64,000 nucleotides of DNA from Aureimonas phyllosphaerae (GTDB lineage: Bacteria > Pseudomonadota > Alphaproteobacteria > Rhizobiales > Rhizobiaceae). This document shows, piece after piece, positions 32,810 to 41,747 of the stretch (the first letter of the stretch is position 1; each line of letters begins with the position of its first letter). Location: the NCBI RefSeq assembly GCF_900113065.1, contig NZ_FOOA01000011.1:62001-126000 (forward strand), given 5' to 3'. The translations under genes were made by a program, and so were the position numbers. The notes below the pieces were generated by a model. The model did not search any database. It was not told the DNA's origin and saw only the letters and a list, made by a program, of their open reading frames with translations.

Positions 32810-33490
32810 TCACCCGCCGTTCTGGCGGATCAGATCCTCGATGCTCATCGTGTCGAGAGCAGGCGGCGACGCCGGGGCCGGCTGCGCCATCTGCCGCGCG
32901 ATGCGGCTTTCGCGAACCGGCGCGCGCATCACGGCGGGCGCCGGTGCCTGCGCCGCGGCGAGGGTCCGCTCGGGCGGCGTGAACGGCAGACGGCCTTCCT
33001 TCTCGGCCGCGATCCGCTCGGCCACCATCGACTGCGTCGACGTCGCGTTCTTGCGCTTCTCGTAGAAGGAGTTGCCGCCCTGGATCGTGACGTAGTGCAT
33101 GTTCGAGTAGGGGTAGGAGTAACCGGCCGTGTGGAAAAACATCGCCTTCTGCACCTCGGCATGCCGAGCCCCGCGCAGGACCTGACGCGCGGTCCTCGTC
33201 GCAAGGTCCCGGCCCTTGCCCATCGGCTTCGACAGGACACCGGGCGCGAACTGGTTCTTCTGCCCGACGACGCCGCAGACCGACTTCGGGTACTTGCCGG
33301 ACTCGAGCCGGTTCATCACCACCGTTCCGACCGCCAGCATCCCGGCTTCGGACGAGCGATTGGATTCGAAGTACATGGCGCGCGCGAGGCACTCTTCGGC
33401 GCTCATCCGCGGCTCCATCCGCGCGCAGCCGCCGGCCACGCCGAGCGCGCCAAGGGCGAGGATGAGGGAAAGGCTTCGGCTCCGAGACAT
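32810..33490 (-). CDS. Cell-wall hydrolase of the SleB family, probable lipoprotein
   Basis: 226 residues from the ATG at 33490; a TTG at 33508 is an alternative. A lipoprotein signal (LILALGALGVAGGC) is followed by the Hydrolase_2/SleB domain: ECLARAMYFESN with the catalytic Glu, GTVVMNRLESGKYPKSVCGVV, and the aromatic YSYPYSNMHYV. The C-terminal 80 residues are Ala/Pro/Arg-rich and probably unstructured. It cuts peptidoglycan glycan strands. In Hyphomicrobiales such proteins remodel vegetative cell wall rather than spores. Confidence 0.86.
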   Translation of the reverse strand: MSRSRSLSLILALGALGVAGGCARMEPRMSAEECLARAMYFESNRSSEAGMLAVGTVVMNRLESGKYPKSVCGVVGQKNQFAPGVLSKPMGKGRDLATRTARQVLRGARHAEVQKAMFFHTAGYSYPYSNMHYVTIQGGNSFYEKRKNATSTQSMVAERIAAEKEGRLPFTPPERTLAAAQAPAPAVMRAPVRESRIARQMAQPAPASPPALDTMSIEDLIRQNGG

Positions 33491-33564
33491 CCTGCGGCCC
33501 GCTTGCAACGTCGGTCGAATTTCGCGCGGGAAGCTTAAGAAGGCGTTAGACCTTTCGGATGCGA

Positions 33565-33598
33565 AAGGGCCGCCCGGCCGGGTGGCGGGGCGGCCCTT
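33565..33598 (-). terminator. Terminator after malate dehydrogenase
   Basis: An 11-bp GC-rich stem (AAGGGCCGCCC with GGGCGGCCCTT) and a 12-base loop, 25 bp after the mdh stop, followed on the - strand by TTTCGC. Confidence 0.7.
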
Positions 33599-33622
33599 CG
33601 AGACCCTGAACGAGGCGAGAGA

Positions 33623-34600
<978 letters not shown>

Positions 34601-34772
34601 GGAATAACCTTTCCTACCTTGCGGTCGAGGCGAGCATGCGGCCCTGCCCTAGCGCGATCCGGTCCGGCAATCCACGGCGAAATTGCGCGCGACGATCCGA
34701 ACTTCGGCTTCGGCCGGTCTGTGGAGGGGCTCGATCATCGGGCTTCTGGGAATGCTGACGCCGGTCGGAAGA

Positions 34773-34868
34773 TTTTGCGCAGTTCGATAACGGACCAACC
34801 CCGGATTGGATCGGTTCGTATGACTGCCATATCGATTTAGGTCCATCATCTTCCAATTCTGCGCAAAA
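34773..34868. promoter_or_regulatory. Spaced inverted repeat TTTTGCGCAG ... CTGCGCAAAA
   Basis: TTTTGCGCAG at 34773-34782 and its exact reverse complement at 34859-34868; centres are 86 bp apart, about eight helical turns. Each copy has the palindromic core TGCGCA. Two such sites could be bound by one repressor dimer-pair with DNA looping, as in LacI-type sugar operons. No regulator gene lies beside it. Confidence 0.45.
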
Positions 34869-34934
34869 AGTTCTGACGACGCGCATCGGACGATTGTGTT
34901 TTCGATCGATCGCGCTTTTACTCCGTTCGAACGC

Positions 34935-35053
34935 GGCGCCTCTGGGGAGAGAGACGCCGAAACCGTCCGGTGCGAACCGGCGGGGAAGAGAAACGAGGCA
35001 TCGATCGGCCCGATCGCCGCCTCGAGGGATCGCCGGGGGCGAATCGCCCGGCC
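34935..35053 (+). promoter_or_regulatory. Structured RNA leader of the FrcB-like sugar operon
   Basis: Four hairpins in about 120 bases. (1) 34935-34958: GGCG/CGCC outer and CTCT/AGAG inner stems, GGGG loop. (2) 34967-34980: CCGGT-GCGA-ACCGG with a GNRA tetraloop. (3) 34994-35024: CGAGGC/GCCTCG outer and CGATCG/CGATCG inner stems, two-base internal loop, GCC loop. (4) 35032-35052: GCCGG-GGGCG-AAT-CGCC-CGGC. The ribosome site (GGGAGGA, 35094-35100) is 40 bases further. It matches no riboswitch class I can name; a cis-acting control RNA is possible, but GC-rich DNA yields chance hairpins. Confidence 0.45.
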
Positions 35054-35103
35054 AGCGAAACGGCGTCGGCCAGGAGGGCCCGCCGAACATCAACGGGAGG
35101 AAC

Positions 35104-36147
35104 ATGATGTCGCGCAGCACCGTCCACCGCATCGCCGGCCTCGTCGCCAGCACCGCCATCGCAGCCTGCCTCATGGCGTCCGCGCCCGCCCGCGCCCAGG
35201 ACGACATCCTGATCGGCCTCGTCACCAAGACCGAAGCCAACCCCTTCTTCGCCAAGATGCGCCAGGGCGCCAGCGAGAAGGCCGCCGAGCTCGGCGTCAA
35301 GTTCCAGAGCTTCGCGGGCAAGTTCGACGGTGATCACGACAGCCAGGTCACGGCCGTCGAGAACCTCATCTCGGCCGGTGCCAGCGGCATCCTCATCGTC
35401 GCCAGCGACTCTAAGGCCATCGTACCGGTCCTCGAGCAGGCCCGTCAGGCCGGCATCCTCGTGATCGCCCTCGACACGCCGCTCGACCCCGCCAACTCGG
35501 CGGACCAGACCTTCGCCACCGACAACGTGAAGGCCGGCGAGCTGATCGGCCAGTGGGCCGCCAAGACGGTGTCCGATCCGAAGACCGCGAAGGTCGGCTT
35601 CCTCGACGCCATCGAGACGCAGCCGACCGTCGACGTCGCGCGCGACCAGGGCTTCATGAAGGGCTTCGGCATCGATCCGAAGGACATGAGCCGCTACCTC
35701 GACGAGGACGACGCGCGCATCGTCGGCCACCAGTGGGGCGCGGGTTCCGAGGAAGGCGGGCGCACGGGCGCCGAACTCCTCCTCCAGAAGGACCCCGACC
35801 TCAACGTCTTCTACACGATCAACGAGCCGACGGCGGCCGGTGCCTACGAGGCGATCAAGGCGGCCGGCAAGGAAGGTTCCGTCGTCGTGACGTCGGTCGA
35901 CGGCGGCTGCCCGGGCGTCCAGAACGTCAAGGCGGGCGTCATCGGCGCGACCTCGATGCAGTATCCGCTGCTGATGGCCTCCAAGGGCGTCGAGGCCATC
36001 GTCAACTTCAAGAAGACGGGCGAGAAGCCGGCGGTGACGCCGGGCCTCGACTTCTTCAACACCGGCGTCGATCTCGTCACCGACAAGCCGGTGGACGGCG
36101 TCCCGTCGATCACCTCCGAGGAAGCCCTCAAGAAGTGCTGGGGCTGA
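35104..36147 (+). CDS. FrcB-like sugar ABC transporter substrate-binding protein
   Basis: 347 residues, periplasmic. Signal peptide [20 protein letters not shown]... cleaved near ARA-Q, then the type-1 fold: [87 protein letters not shown] and [14 protein letters not shown]. The pattern strongly resembles FrcB, the fructose-binding protein of rhizobia. GGGAGGA precedes the ATG at 35104; a second ATG follows directly. It heads an operon of permease, aldolase-like protein and PfkB kinase. The substrate is probably a ketose; the exact sugar is inferred. Confidence 0.88.
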   Translation: MMSRSTVHRIAGLVASTAIAACLMASAPARAQDDILIGLVTKTEANPFFAKMRQGASEKAAELGVKFQSFAGKFDGDHDSQVTAVENLISAGASGILIVASDSKAIVPVLEQARQAGILVIALDTPLDPANSADQTFATDNVKAGELIGQWAAKTVSDPKTAKVGFLDAIETQPTVDVARDQGFMKGFGIDPKDMSRYLDEDDARIVGHQWGAGSEEGGRTGAELLLQKDPDLNVFYTINEPTAAGAYEAIKAAGKEGSVVVTSVDGGCPGVQNVKAGVIGATSMQYPLLMASKGVEAIVNFKKTGEKPAVTPGLDFFNTGVDLVTDKPVDGVPSITSEEALKKCWG

Positions 36148-36195
36148 TCGCCGCCCGCTGAGACCAAGCGCGCGCCGCTCGCGGCGCCGCCATCC

Positions 36196-36230
36196 GCGGT
36201 CGGTGCGAAAACCCCTTTCGCACCGACCGC
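36196..36230 (+). promoter_or_regulatory. Perfect intercistronic hairpin between binding-protein and permease genes
   Basis: Fifteen-base-pair perfect stem GCGGTCGGTGCGAAA / TTTCGCACCGACCGC with an ACCCC loop, 48 bp after the binding-protein stop and 31 bp before the permease start. The stem ends in A/T pairs and has no U run. It would block 3' exonucleases and keep the binding-protein mRNA, giving more binding protein than permease. Confidence 0.75.
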
Positions 36231-36261
36231 ATCGACAGGCGCACAGAGAGGGTCGGAAATC

Positions 36262-37311
36262 ATGTCCAGCGTCGAACCGACCGCGAACAACGCGGACGCC
36301 GTGGCCCATTTCGCCGAGGGTCGGCGCTCGCCGCTGCGGCGGCTGCAGCACCTCCTCCACCAGTATCCGACTATCGTGCCCTTCGTGGTGCTGGTGGTCG
36401 GTCTCCTGATCTTCAGCGCGATCGTCGGCCCGCGCTTCTTCCAGCCGTTCAACCTGTCGCTGATCATGCAGCAGGTCACGATCATCGCCGTGATCGGCAT
36501 CGCGCAGACGCTGGTGATCCTCACCGCAGGCATCGACCTGTCGGTCGGCGCGATCATGATCCTTGCGACCGTCGTCATGGGCCGGCTGGCGGTGATGATG
36601 GGCGTGCCGGCGGAACTCGCGTTCTGCATCGGCCTCGGCGTCGGGTTCGCCTGCGGCTTCCTGAACGGCCTCCTGATCACCTACGTCAAGCTGCCGCCTT
36701 TCATCGTCACGCTCGGCACCTGGAGCATCTTCGGCGCCGTCTTCCTCTGGTACAGCGGCTCGCAGACGATCCGCGCGCAGGAGGTGGCCGCCGAAGCGCC
36801 GTTCCTTCAGCTCACCGCGACCGCCATCCAGGGCGGCGGGGCCCGGCTGACATTCGGCACGGTGTTCACGCTCTTCGTCGCCGCGGTGGCCTGGTACATT
36901 CTCAACCGCACCGCCTTCGGCCGCCACGTCTACGCGACCGGCGACGACCCGGAAGCCGCGCGTCTCTCGGGCATCGACACGCGCCGCGTTCTCCTCGCCG
37001 TCTACTCGCTGTCCGGCGTCATCTGCGCCCTCGGGGCCTGGGTGCTCATCGGGCGCGTCGGCGCCATCAGCCCGACCTCGGGCGGACAGGCGAACCTCGA
37101 TTCCATCACCGCCGTGGTGATCGGCGGCACCTCGCTCTTCGGCGGGCGCGGCTCGATCGTCGGCACGCTCATCGGCGCGCTGATCGTCGGCGTCTTCCGC
37201 AACGGCCTCGCCCTCTCCGGTCTCGACGCCCTCTGGCAGGAGTTCGCGGTCGGCATCCTCATCATCGTCGCCGTCGGCCTGGATCAGTGGATCCGCAAGG
37301 TCTCGGCCTGA
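36262..37311 (+). CDS. FrcC-like sugar ABC transporter permease
   Basis: 349 residues, inner membrane. An N-terminal cytoplasmic tail of about 40 residues precedes the CUT2 permease core: LVILTAGIDLSVGAIMIL, VKLPPFIVTLGT, YATGDDPEAARLSGIDTRR and GGTSLFGGRGSIVGTLIGAL. It resembles FrcC of rhizobia. No ATP-binding gene follows: the next genes are the aldolase-like protein and the kinase, so the transporter must borrow an ATPase encoded elsewhere. Confidence 0.88.
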   Translation: MSSVEPTANNADAVAHFAEGRRSPLRRLQHLLHQYPTIVPFVVLVVGLLIFSAIVGPRFFQPFNLSLIMQQVTIIAVIGIAQTLVILTAGIDLSVGAIMILATVVMGRLAVMMGVPAELAFCIGLGVGFACGFLNGLLITYVKLPPFIVTLGTWSIFGAVFLWYSGSQTIRAQEVAAEAPFLQLTATAIQGGGARLTFGTVFTLFVAAVAWYILNRTAFGRHVYATGDDPEAARLSGIDTRRVLLAVYSLSGVICALGAWVLIGRVGAISPTSGGQANLDSITAVVIGGTSLFGGRGSIVGTLIGALIVGVFRNGLALSGLDALWQEFAVGILIIVAVGLDQWIRKVSA

Positions 37312-37354
37312 CCGCCCCTCGCCCGCTCATTTGCATTCCTCGGAGCCCATCCCC

Positions 37355-38359
37355 ATGACCACCGCCAAGACCATGGACCTCAAGCTCGCCCGCATCCGGC
37401 GCGGCGAATACACGCCGAAGGACTTCATCATCGCCGACGCCAAGGACGGCGACATGGCGCTCGGCGTCGGCGTCTCCGGCCCGGAGCACGATGCCGACGG
37501 CAAGCCGACGGGCAAGATGCGCCCGCTCAAGGTCTATCGCGACGCGATGGAAGAGATGGTGAAGTCGGGCCTCGTCGACATCATGCTGACCTCGCTCTCC
37601 TCGGCCGAGCATCTGGCATCCCGCGGGGTCTATGCCGATACGGACGTCACGTCCGCCGTACGCCTCAACGACGGCAGCGACATCTGGCATTGGCGCGGCG
37701 CCAACTACAAGCATCTTCCGACCGTGCCCTTCCGCACGGCGCGCCTCGACCGCGTGAAGCCGGTCTCCGACCTCGGCCTCTATGCCGTGACCTTCTTCAA
37801 CGACCTCGATCAGGACCTGCGCACGATCGAAGCCTATTCGAAGTTCCGCGACGAGGCGTCGGCGGCCGGTGTGCGGCACTTCCTCGAAGTGTTCAACCCA
37901 CAGTTCGAGGTGAAGGCGCCGGGCTCGGATTTCTACACCTACAACAACGACTTCATCGCCAAGATCCTCGCCGGCGTCTCGAAGCACGACCGGCCGGAGT
38001 TCCTCAAGGTCGTCTACAACGGCCCGAAGGCGACGGAGGAGCTCGCTTCGTTCGATCCCGGCAACCTCATCGTCGGCATTCTCGGCGGCGCCTCGTCCAC
38101 CAACCGCGATACGCTGGAGATGGTGAAGCAGGCCGAGAAGTACGGCGCGCGGGTCGCCCTGTTCGGCCGCAAGATCTTCTTCGCCGAGGACTCCAAGGCC
38201 ATCGTGCGCGCCATGCGCTCGGTGATCGAGGACGACGTCTCGTCGGAAGAGGCGACGAAGGCCTACCACGACCACTTGCAGAAGAACGGCATCCGGCCGA
38301 AGAAGTCGCTCGAAGAGGATCTCGAGATCACCGATCCGTCGCTGAAGATGGGAGCCTGA
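37355..38359 (+). CDS. Class-I-aldolase-like TIM-barrel protein (DhnA/LacD/DeoC-related), substrate unknown
   Basis: 334 residues. I do not know a characterised close relative. Visible features fit a Schiff-base aldolase barrel: an early strand DFIIADAKDG, FLKVVYNG with candidate Schiff-base Lys218, the glycine-rich phosphate loop VGILGGASS (240-248) and FGRKIFFAEDS (270-280), the GR-x-IF pattern of DhnA-type aldolases. The 50-residue C-terminal tail is highly charged. The ATG at 37355 has CGGAG upstream; ATG 37373 is possible. Placed between a sugar permease and a PfkB kinase 4 bp downstream, it probably cleaves the phosphorylated imported sugar. Family inference is moderate. Confidence 0.7.
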   Translation: MTTAKTMDLKLARIRRGEYTPKDFIIADAKDGDMALGVGVSGPEHDADGKPTGKMRPLKVYRDAMEEMVKSGLVDIMLTSLSSAEHLASRGVYADTDVTSAVRLNDGSDIWHWRGANYKHLPTVPFRTARLDRVKPVSDLGLYAVTFFNDLDQDLRTIEAYSKFRDEASAAGVRHFLEVFNPQFEVKAPGSDFYTYNNDFIAKILAGVSKHDRPEFLKVVYNGPKATEELASFDPGNLIVGILGGASSTNRDTLEMVKQAEKYGARVALFGRKIFFAEDSKAIVRAMRSVIEDDVSSEEATKAYHDHLQKNGIRPKKSLEEDLEITDPSLKMGA

Positions 38360-38363
38360 CCCC

Positions 38364-39395
38364 ATGTCCGCAGGGCAGCGGCGCGGCTTCCTGACCGGGG
38401 GAACCTGGTGCGCCGACCACAACAAGCTTCTCGACCGCTGGCCGGTCGAGGAAACCGTGACGCGCATCCTCGAGGAGAGCGTCGAGGGCGGCGGCTCGGC
38501 CTGCAACTTCGGCATCGACATCCGCCGGCTCGACCCGTCGATGCCGGTGGCGACCATCGGCTGCGTCGGCGACGACGAGGACGGCCGCATCCTCCTGCGC
38601 TACGCCGACGACAACGGCATCGATCGCCAAGGCATGCGGGTGATCGCGGGCGGGCGCACCAACTACACCGACGCCTACAGCGCGCGCGACACCGGCAAGC
38701 GCACGCATATCTTTCACCAGGGCACGAGCGCCCTCCTCTCGCCCGACCACTTCGACTTCGCAGGTACGACGGCGCGGATCTTCCATCTCGGGCTGCCGGG
38801 CATCCACGACGTGATGGACAATGCCTGGAAGGGCGAGGTGAACGGCTGGGTGGCGACGCTGAAGGCGGCGCGCGCGGCGGGTCTCGAGACCAACTTCGAA
38901 CTCCTGCAGATCGCGCCGGAGCGCCTGCGCGAACTCGCCGAGCCGTGCCTGCCCCATCTCGATACGCTCGTCATCAACGACTACGAGATCGGCGCGATCA
39001 CCGGCACGCAGACGACGCGCGACGGCGAGACCGACATTGCGGCCTGCGAGGCGGCGGGGCGCCAGATCATGGAGCGCAGCGCGGTCAAGGTGCTGGCCAT
39101 CCACTTCCCGCGGGCGGCCATCGCCTTCACGCGGGACGGAGCGGTCTACCGCCACCCGTCCGTCAACGTGCCGCAATCGGAGGTGCGCGGTGCCAACGGC
39201 GCGGGCGACGCGTTCGCCGCAGGCTTCATGTACGGCTACCACGAGGCCCGACCGGTGCCGGACTGCCTCAAGCTGGCCCATGCCAGCGCCGCCGCCTCGC
39301 TCCGCAGCGTTGGAACGACGGGCAGCGTCGAGACGGCCGAGCGGTGTCTCGCTCTCGCTGAAGGCTGGGGCTGGCGCGCGATGCCGAACACCTGA
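38364..39395 (+). CDS. PfkB-family carbohydrate kinase
   Basis: 343 residues. The ribokinase-fold signature RGANGAGDAFAAGF (275-288) holds the anion hole and catalytic Asp282; the N-terminal VEGGGSACNFGIDIRRL (40-56) is the sugar-binding GG motif, and TIGCVGDDEDG follows. Length is slightly above the family mean. It phosphorylates a sugar, probably the one taken up by the FrcB/FrcC-like proteins. It starts 4 bp after the aldolase-like gene and ends the operon, convergent with the exporter gene 17 bp away. In the fructose system the corresponding kinase is FrcK, a different family, so this module is not simply frcBCAK. Confidence 0.88.
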   Translation: MSAGQRRGFLTGGTWCADHNKLLDRWPVEETVTRILEESVEGGGSACNFGIDIRRLDPSMPVATIGCVGDDEDGRILLRYADDNGIDRQGMRVIAGGRTNYTDAYSARDTGKRTHIFHQGTSALLSPDHFDFAGTTARIFHLGLPGIHDVMDNAWKGEVNGWVATLKAARAAGLETNFELLQIAPERLRELAEPCLPHLDTLVINDYEIGAITGTQTTRDGETDIAACEAAGRQIMERSAVKVLAIHFPRAAIAFTRDGAVYRHPSVNVPQSEVRGANGAGDAFAAGFMYGYHEARPVPDCLKLAHASAAASLRSVGTTGSVETAERCLALAEGWGWRAMPNT

Positions 39396-39412
39396 GAGCC
39401 ATGCCCCGGCGG

Positions 39413-41167
39413 CTACTCGGCCGCCGGGCGCTCTCCAAGTCCTACGCCGCCGTGCAGTCGCTCCTGCGCATCGTTCAGGCGGCGATAGGCACCGCCAAGG
39501 GCCATGAGTTCGGCGTGGCTGCCGAGTTCCGCGATCCGTCCGTCGATGACCACGGCGATGCGGTCGGCATGGCGGATGGTCGACAGGCGATGGGCGATGA
39601 CGAGCGTCGTCCGCCCTTCGGCGAGTTCGGCGAGCGAGGCCTGGATCGCCCGCTCGGTTTCCGTGTCGAGCGCCGAGGTCGCCTCGTCGAGGATGAGGAT
39701 TTCCGGGTTCTTCAGGAACATGCGCGCGATCGACAGGCGCTGCTTCTGTCCGCCCGACAACTTGACGCCGCGCTCGCCGACGACCGTGTCCAGCCCGTCC
39801 GGCAGAGCCGCGATGGTCTCGGTGAGGTGCGCGCGCTCGACGGCGTCGGCGATCTCCGCCTCGCCGGCGTCGAGACGCCCATAGGCGACGTTCTCGCGCA
39901 CCGTCCCGCCGAACAGGAAGACATCCTGCTGCACGATGCCGATATGACGGCGCAGCGAGGCGAGCGTCAGGGAGCGAATGTCCTGACCGTCGACGAGGAT
40001 CGCGCCGGCGCTGACGTCGTAAAAGCGCGGGACCAGCGAGCAGATCGTGGTCTTGCCGGCGCCGGACGGACCGACGAAGGCGACCGTCTCGCCGGCTCGG
40101 ATTTCGAGGTCGATTCCCTTCAGGACAGGACGGGAGTCCTTGTACGCGAAACGGACGTCCCGAAATGCGATCGCTCCAGTGACACCCGTCAGCGTGCGCG
40201 CACCCGGCGCATCGGCGATCTCGGGCTTTGTGTCGAGGAAGTCGGTATAGCGGCGGAAGCCCGCGATGCCCTTCGGATAGGTCTCCAGAACGGCCGCGAT
40301 CTTCTCGACCGGGCGGAAGAAGACGCCGACGAGGAGCAGGAAGCCGACGAAGCCGCCGTAGCTCAGCTCGCCCTTCATGACGTACCAGGTACCGGCCAGC
40401 ATCACGATGACCTGCGTCAGGCGCATGGTCAGGTAGTTCAGCGACTGGCTGATCGCCATGATCCGGTAGGCGTCGAGCTTTCGGGCGCGATAGCCCACGT
40501 TGTTGCGGGCAAAGAGCGCGCGCTCGTGCTCCTCGTTGGCGAAGCTCTTCACGACGCGGATGCCGCCGACATTCTCTTCGATACGTGCGTTGAAGTCGCC
40601 GATCGAGCCGTAGATCGCCTGCCAGGTCGCCGTCATGCGGCTGCCGTAGCGCGTCGTGAGCCAGGAGCCGACCGGCACCACGACGGCCGTAATCAACGCC
40701 AGTTCGACATGCACGGCGAGCATCAGGAAGAAGGCGCCGATGAAGGTCATCACGGCGATGAAAAGGTCTTCCGGCCCATGATGGGCCACCTCGCCGATCT
40801 CTTCGAGATCCTTGGTCAGGCGGGCCACGAGATGGCCGGTCTTCTGGTTGTCGAAAAAGCCGAACGACAGCGTCTGAAGATGCTCGAACGCTTTGCGCCG
40901 CATCTCGGTCTCGATGTTGATGCCGAGCATGTGGCCCCAGTAGGTGACCACCGCCATCAGACCGGTGTTGAGGACGTAGATCGCCAGCAGTCCAGCCGAG
41001 GCGAGGACGATCAGCCCCCAGTTGCCGCTGGGGAGAAGGTCGTCGACGAAAACTTTCACCGCGATGGGAAAGCCGAGTTCGAGAAGACCGGCCAGCACGG
41101 CGCAGGAGAAGTCGAGCAGGAAAAGCCCGCGCCAGGGGGCGTAGTAGGAAAAGAAACGCGCGAGCAT
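39413..41167 (-). CDS. ABC exporter, fused membrane and ATP-binding domains
   Basis: 584 residues, half-transporter. Six membrane helices (about 15-310) are followed by a nucleotide-binding domain: Walker A FVGPSGAGKTT, Q-loop IVQQDVFLF, signature KLSGGQKQRL, Walker B ILILDEATSALD and switch VIAHRLSTI. It works as a homodimer expelling lipids, drugs or other hydrophobic compounds. The ATG at 41167 with AGGATG upstream (MLARFFSYYAPW) is chosen over a longer reading. It lies downstream of the second FucU-like gene but with a 124-bp gap, so it may have its own promoter. Confidence 0.9.
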   Translation of the reverse strand: MLARFFSYYAPWRGLFLLDFSCAVLAGLLELGFPIAVKVFVDDLLPSGNWGLIVLASAGLLAIYVLNTGLMAVVTYWGHMLGINIETEMRRKAFEHLQTLSFGFFDNQKTGHLVARLTKDLEEIGEVAHHGPEDLFIAVMTFIGAFFLMLAVHVELALITAVVVPVGSWLTTRYGSRMTATWQAIYGSIGDFNARIEENVGGIRVVKSFANEEHERALFARNNVGYRARKLDAYRIMAISQSLNYLTMRLTQVIVMLAGTWYVMKGELSYGGFVGFLLLVGVFFRPVEKIAAVLETYPKGIAGFRRYTDFLDTKPEIADAPGARTLTGVTGAIAFRDVRFAYKDSRPVLKGIDLEIRAGETVAFVGPSGAGKTTICSLVPRFYDVSAGAILVDGQDIRSLTLASLRRHIGIVQQDVFLFGGTVRENVAYGRLDAGEAEIADAVERAHLTETIAALPDGLDTVVGERGVKLSGGQKQRLSIARMFLKNPEILILDEATSALDTETERAIQASLAELAEGRTTLVIAHRLSTIRHADRIAVVIDGRIAELGSHAELMALGGAYRRLNDAQERLHGGVGLGERPAAE

Positions 41168-41291
41168 GGCATCCTCATGAGCCGGGCGCACCATGGTTGG
41201 CCGACGCCCGGTCTCCTTATTGCGGACCCGAAGGCCCCTCGCGCTTGCTGTAGGAAACCTGACTCTCGGCGTCAAATTTCCGCGGATGGCA

Positions 41292-41738
41292 TCAGTCGAA
41301 GATGACGCCCTTCTTGAAGATGAAGCAGCCGTGCGGCCTCGCCTCGCTGGTCCGCACCACGGCGTAGGCGCTCTTGGCCGCTTCGTAAAAGGCGAAGCGC
41401 TCGACGCGCTCGATGGTGATCGCCTTCCCCTCGGCCGCGTTGACGACCTTTTGCATCTCGCTGTGCACCTCAGGCACGGCGTCGGGATCGCCGACCACCG
41501 CCATCAGGCGCACCGGCGCGTCGACATAGGAGTCGAGCGGGAGCAGCGACAGGATCGCGCGTGCAGCTTCCGTCGTGCCGATGCCGGACAGCTGGACGCA
41601 TGTGCCTGTCACCGTCTCGGCAGCGGTCGATTCGGCCGGATAGTTACGATCGACCAGGACGAGATCGTCGCCGTGTCCCATCTCGGCAAGGATGGTGAGG
41701 AGTTCGGCCGTGATGATGGACGGAATGTTCTTCAGCAT
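41292..41738 (-). CDS. RbsD/FucU-family mutarotase-like protein with altered C-terminal motif
   Basis: 148 residues, a paralogue of the fucU product at 3316-3738: same fold, with GHGDDLVLVDRNYP (His22) and VERFAFYEAAKSAYAVV. The C-terminal motif reads RPHGCFIFKKG where FucU proteins have a YGN sequence, so the usual Tyr is replaced by His and Asn by Cys. The sugar or sugar acid it acts on is probably different from fucose. It is 9 bp after the 2-hydroxyacid dehydrogenase on the same strand. Substrate unknown. Confidence 0.82.
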   Translation of the reverse strand: MLKNIPSIITAELLTILAEMGHGDDLVLVDRNYPAESTAAETVTGTCVQLSGIGTTEAARAILSLLPLDSYVDAPVRLMAVVGDPDAVPEVHSEMQKVVNAAEGKAITIERVERFAFYEAAKSAYAVVRTSEARPHGCFIFKKGVIFD

Positions 41739-41747
41739 GGAAGCACC

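Larger units (their letters stand above)
34601..35103. other. 503-bp intergenic region with inverted repeat and structured leader
   Basis: The only gap above 300 bp in the window. It is divergent: mdh reads left, the FrcB-like binding-protein gene reads right. No protein-coding frame with family resemblance or a ribosome site is present. It holds a spaced inverted repeat (34773-34868) and a run of hairpins (34935-35053), listed separately. A promoter for each side must lie here, but no clear -35/-10 pair stands out. Confidence 0.6.

Noticed and set aside
34614-35321. 235-codon - strand frame in the mdh/sugar-operon spacer
   Set aside because: Overlaps the signal-peptide end of the binding protein and the hairpin leader, has no ribosome site and low-complexity basic composition.
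39401-41305. 634-codon + strand frame opposite the ABC exporter
   Set aside because: Antisense to a gene with complete Walker and signature motifs; composition typical of a shadow frame.
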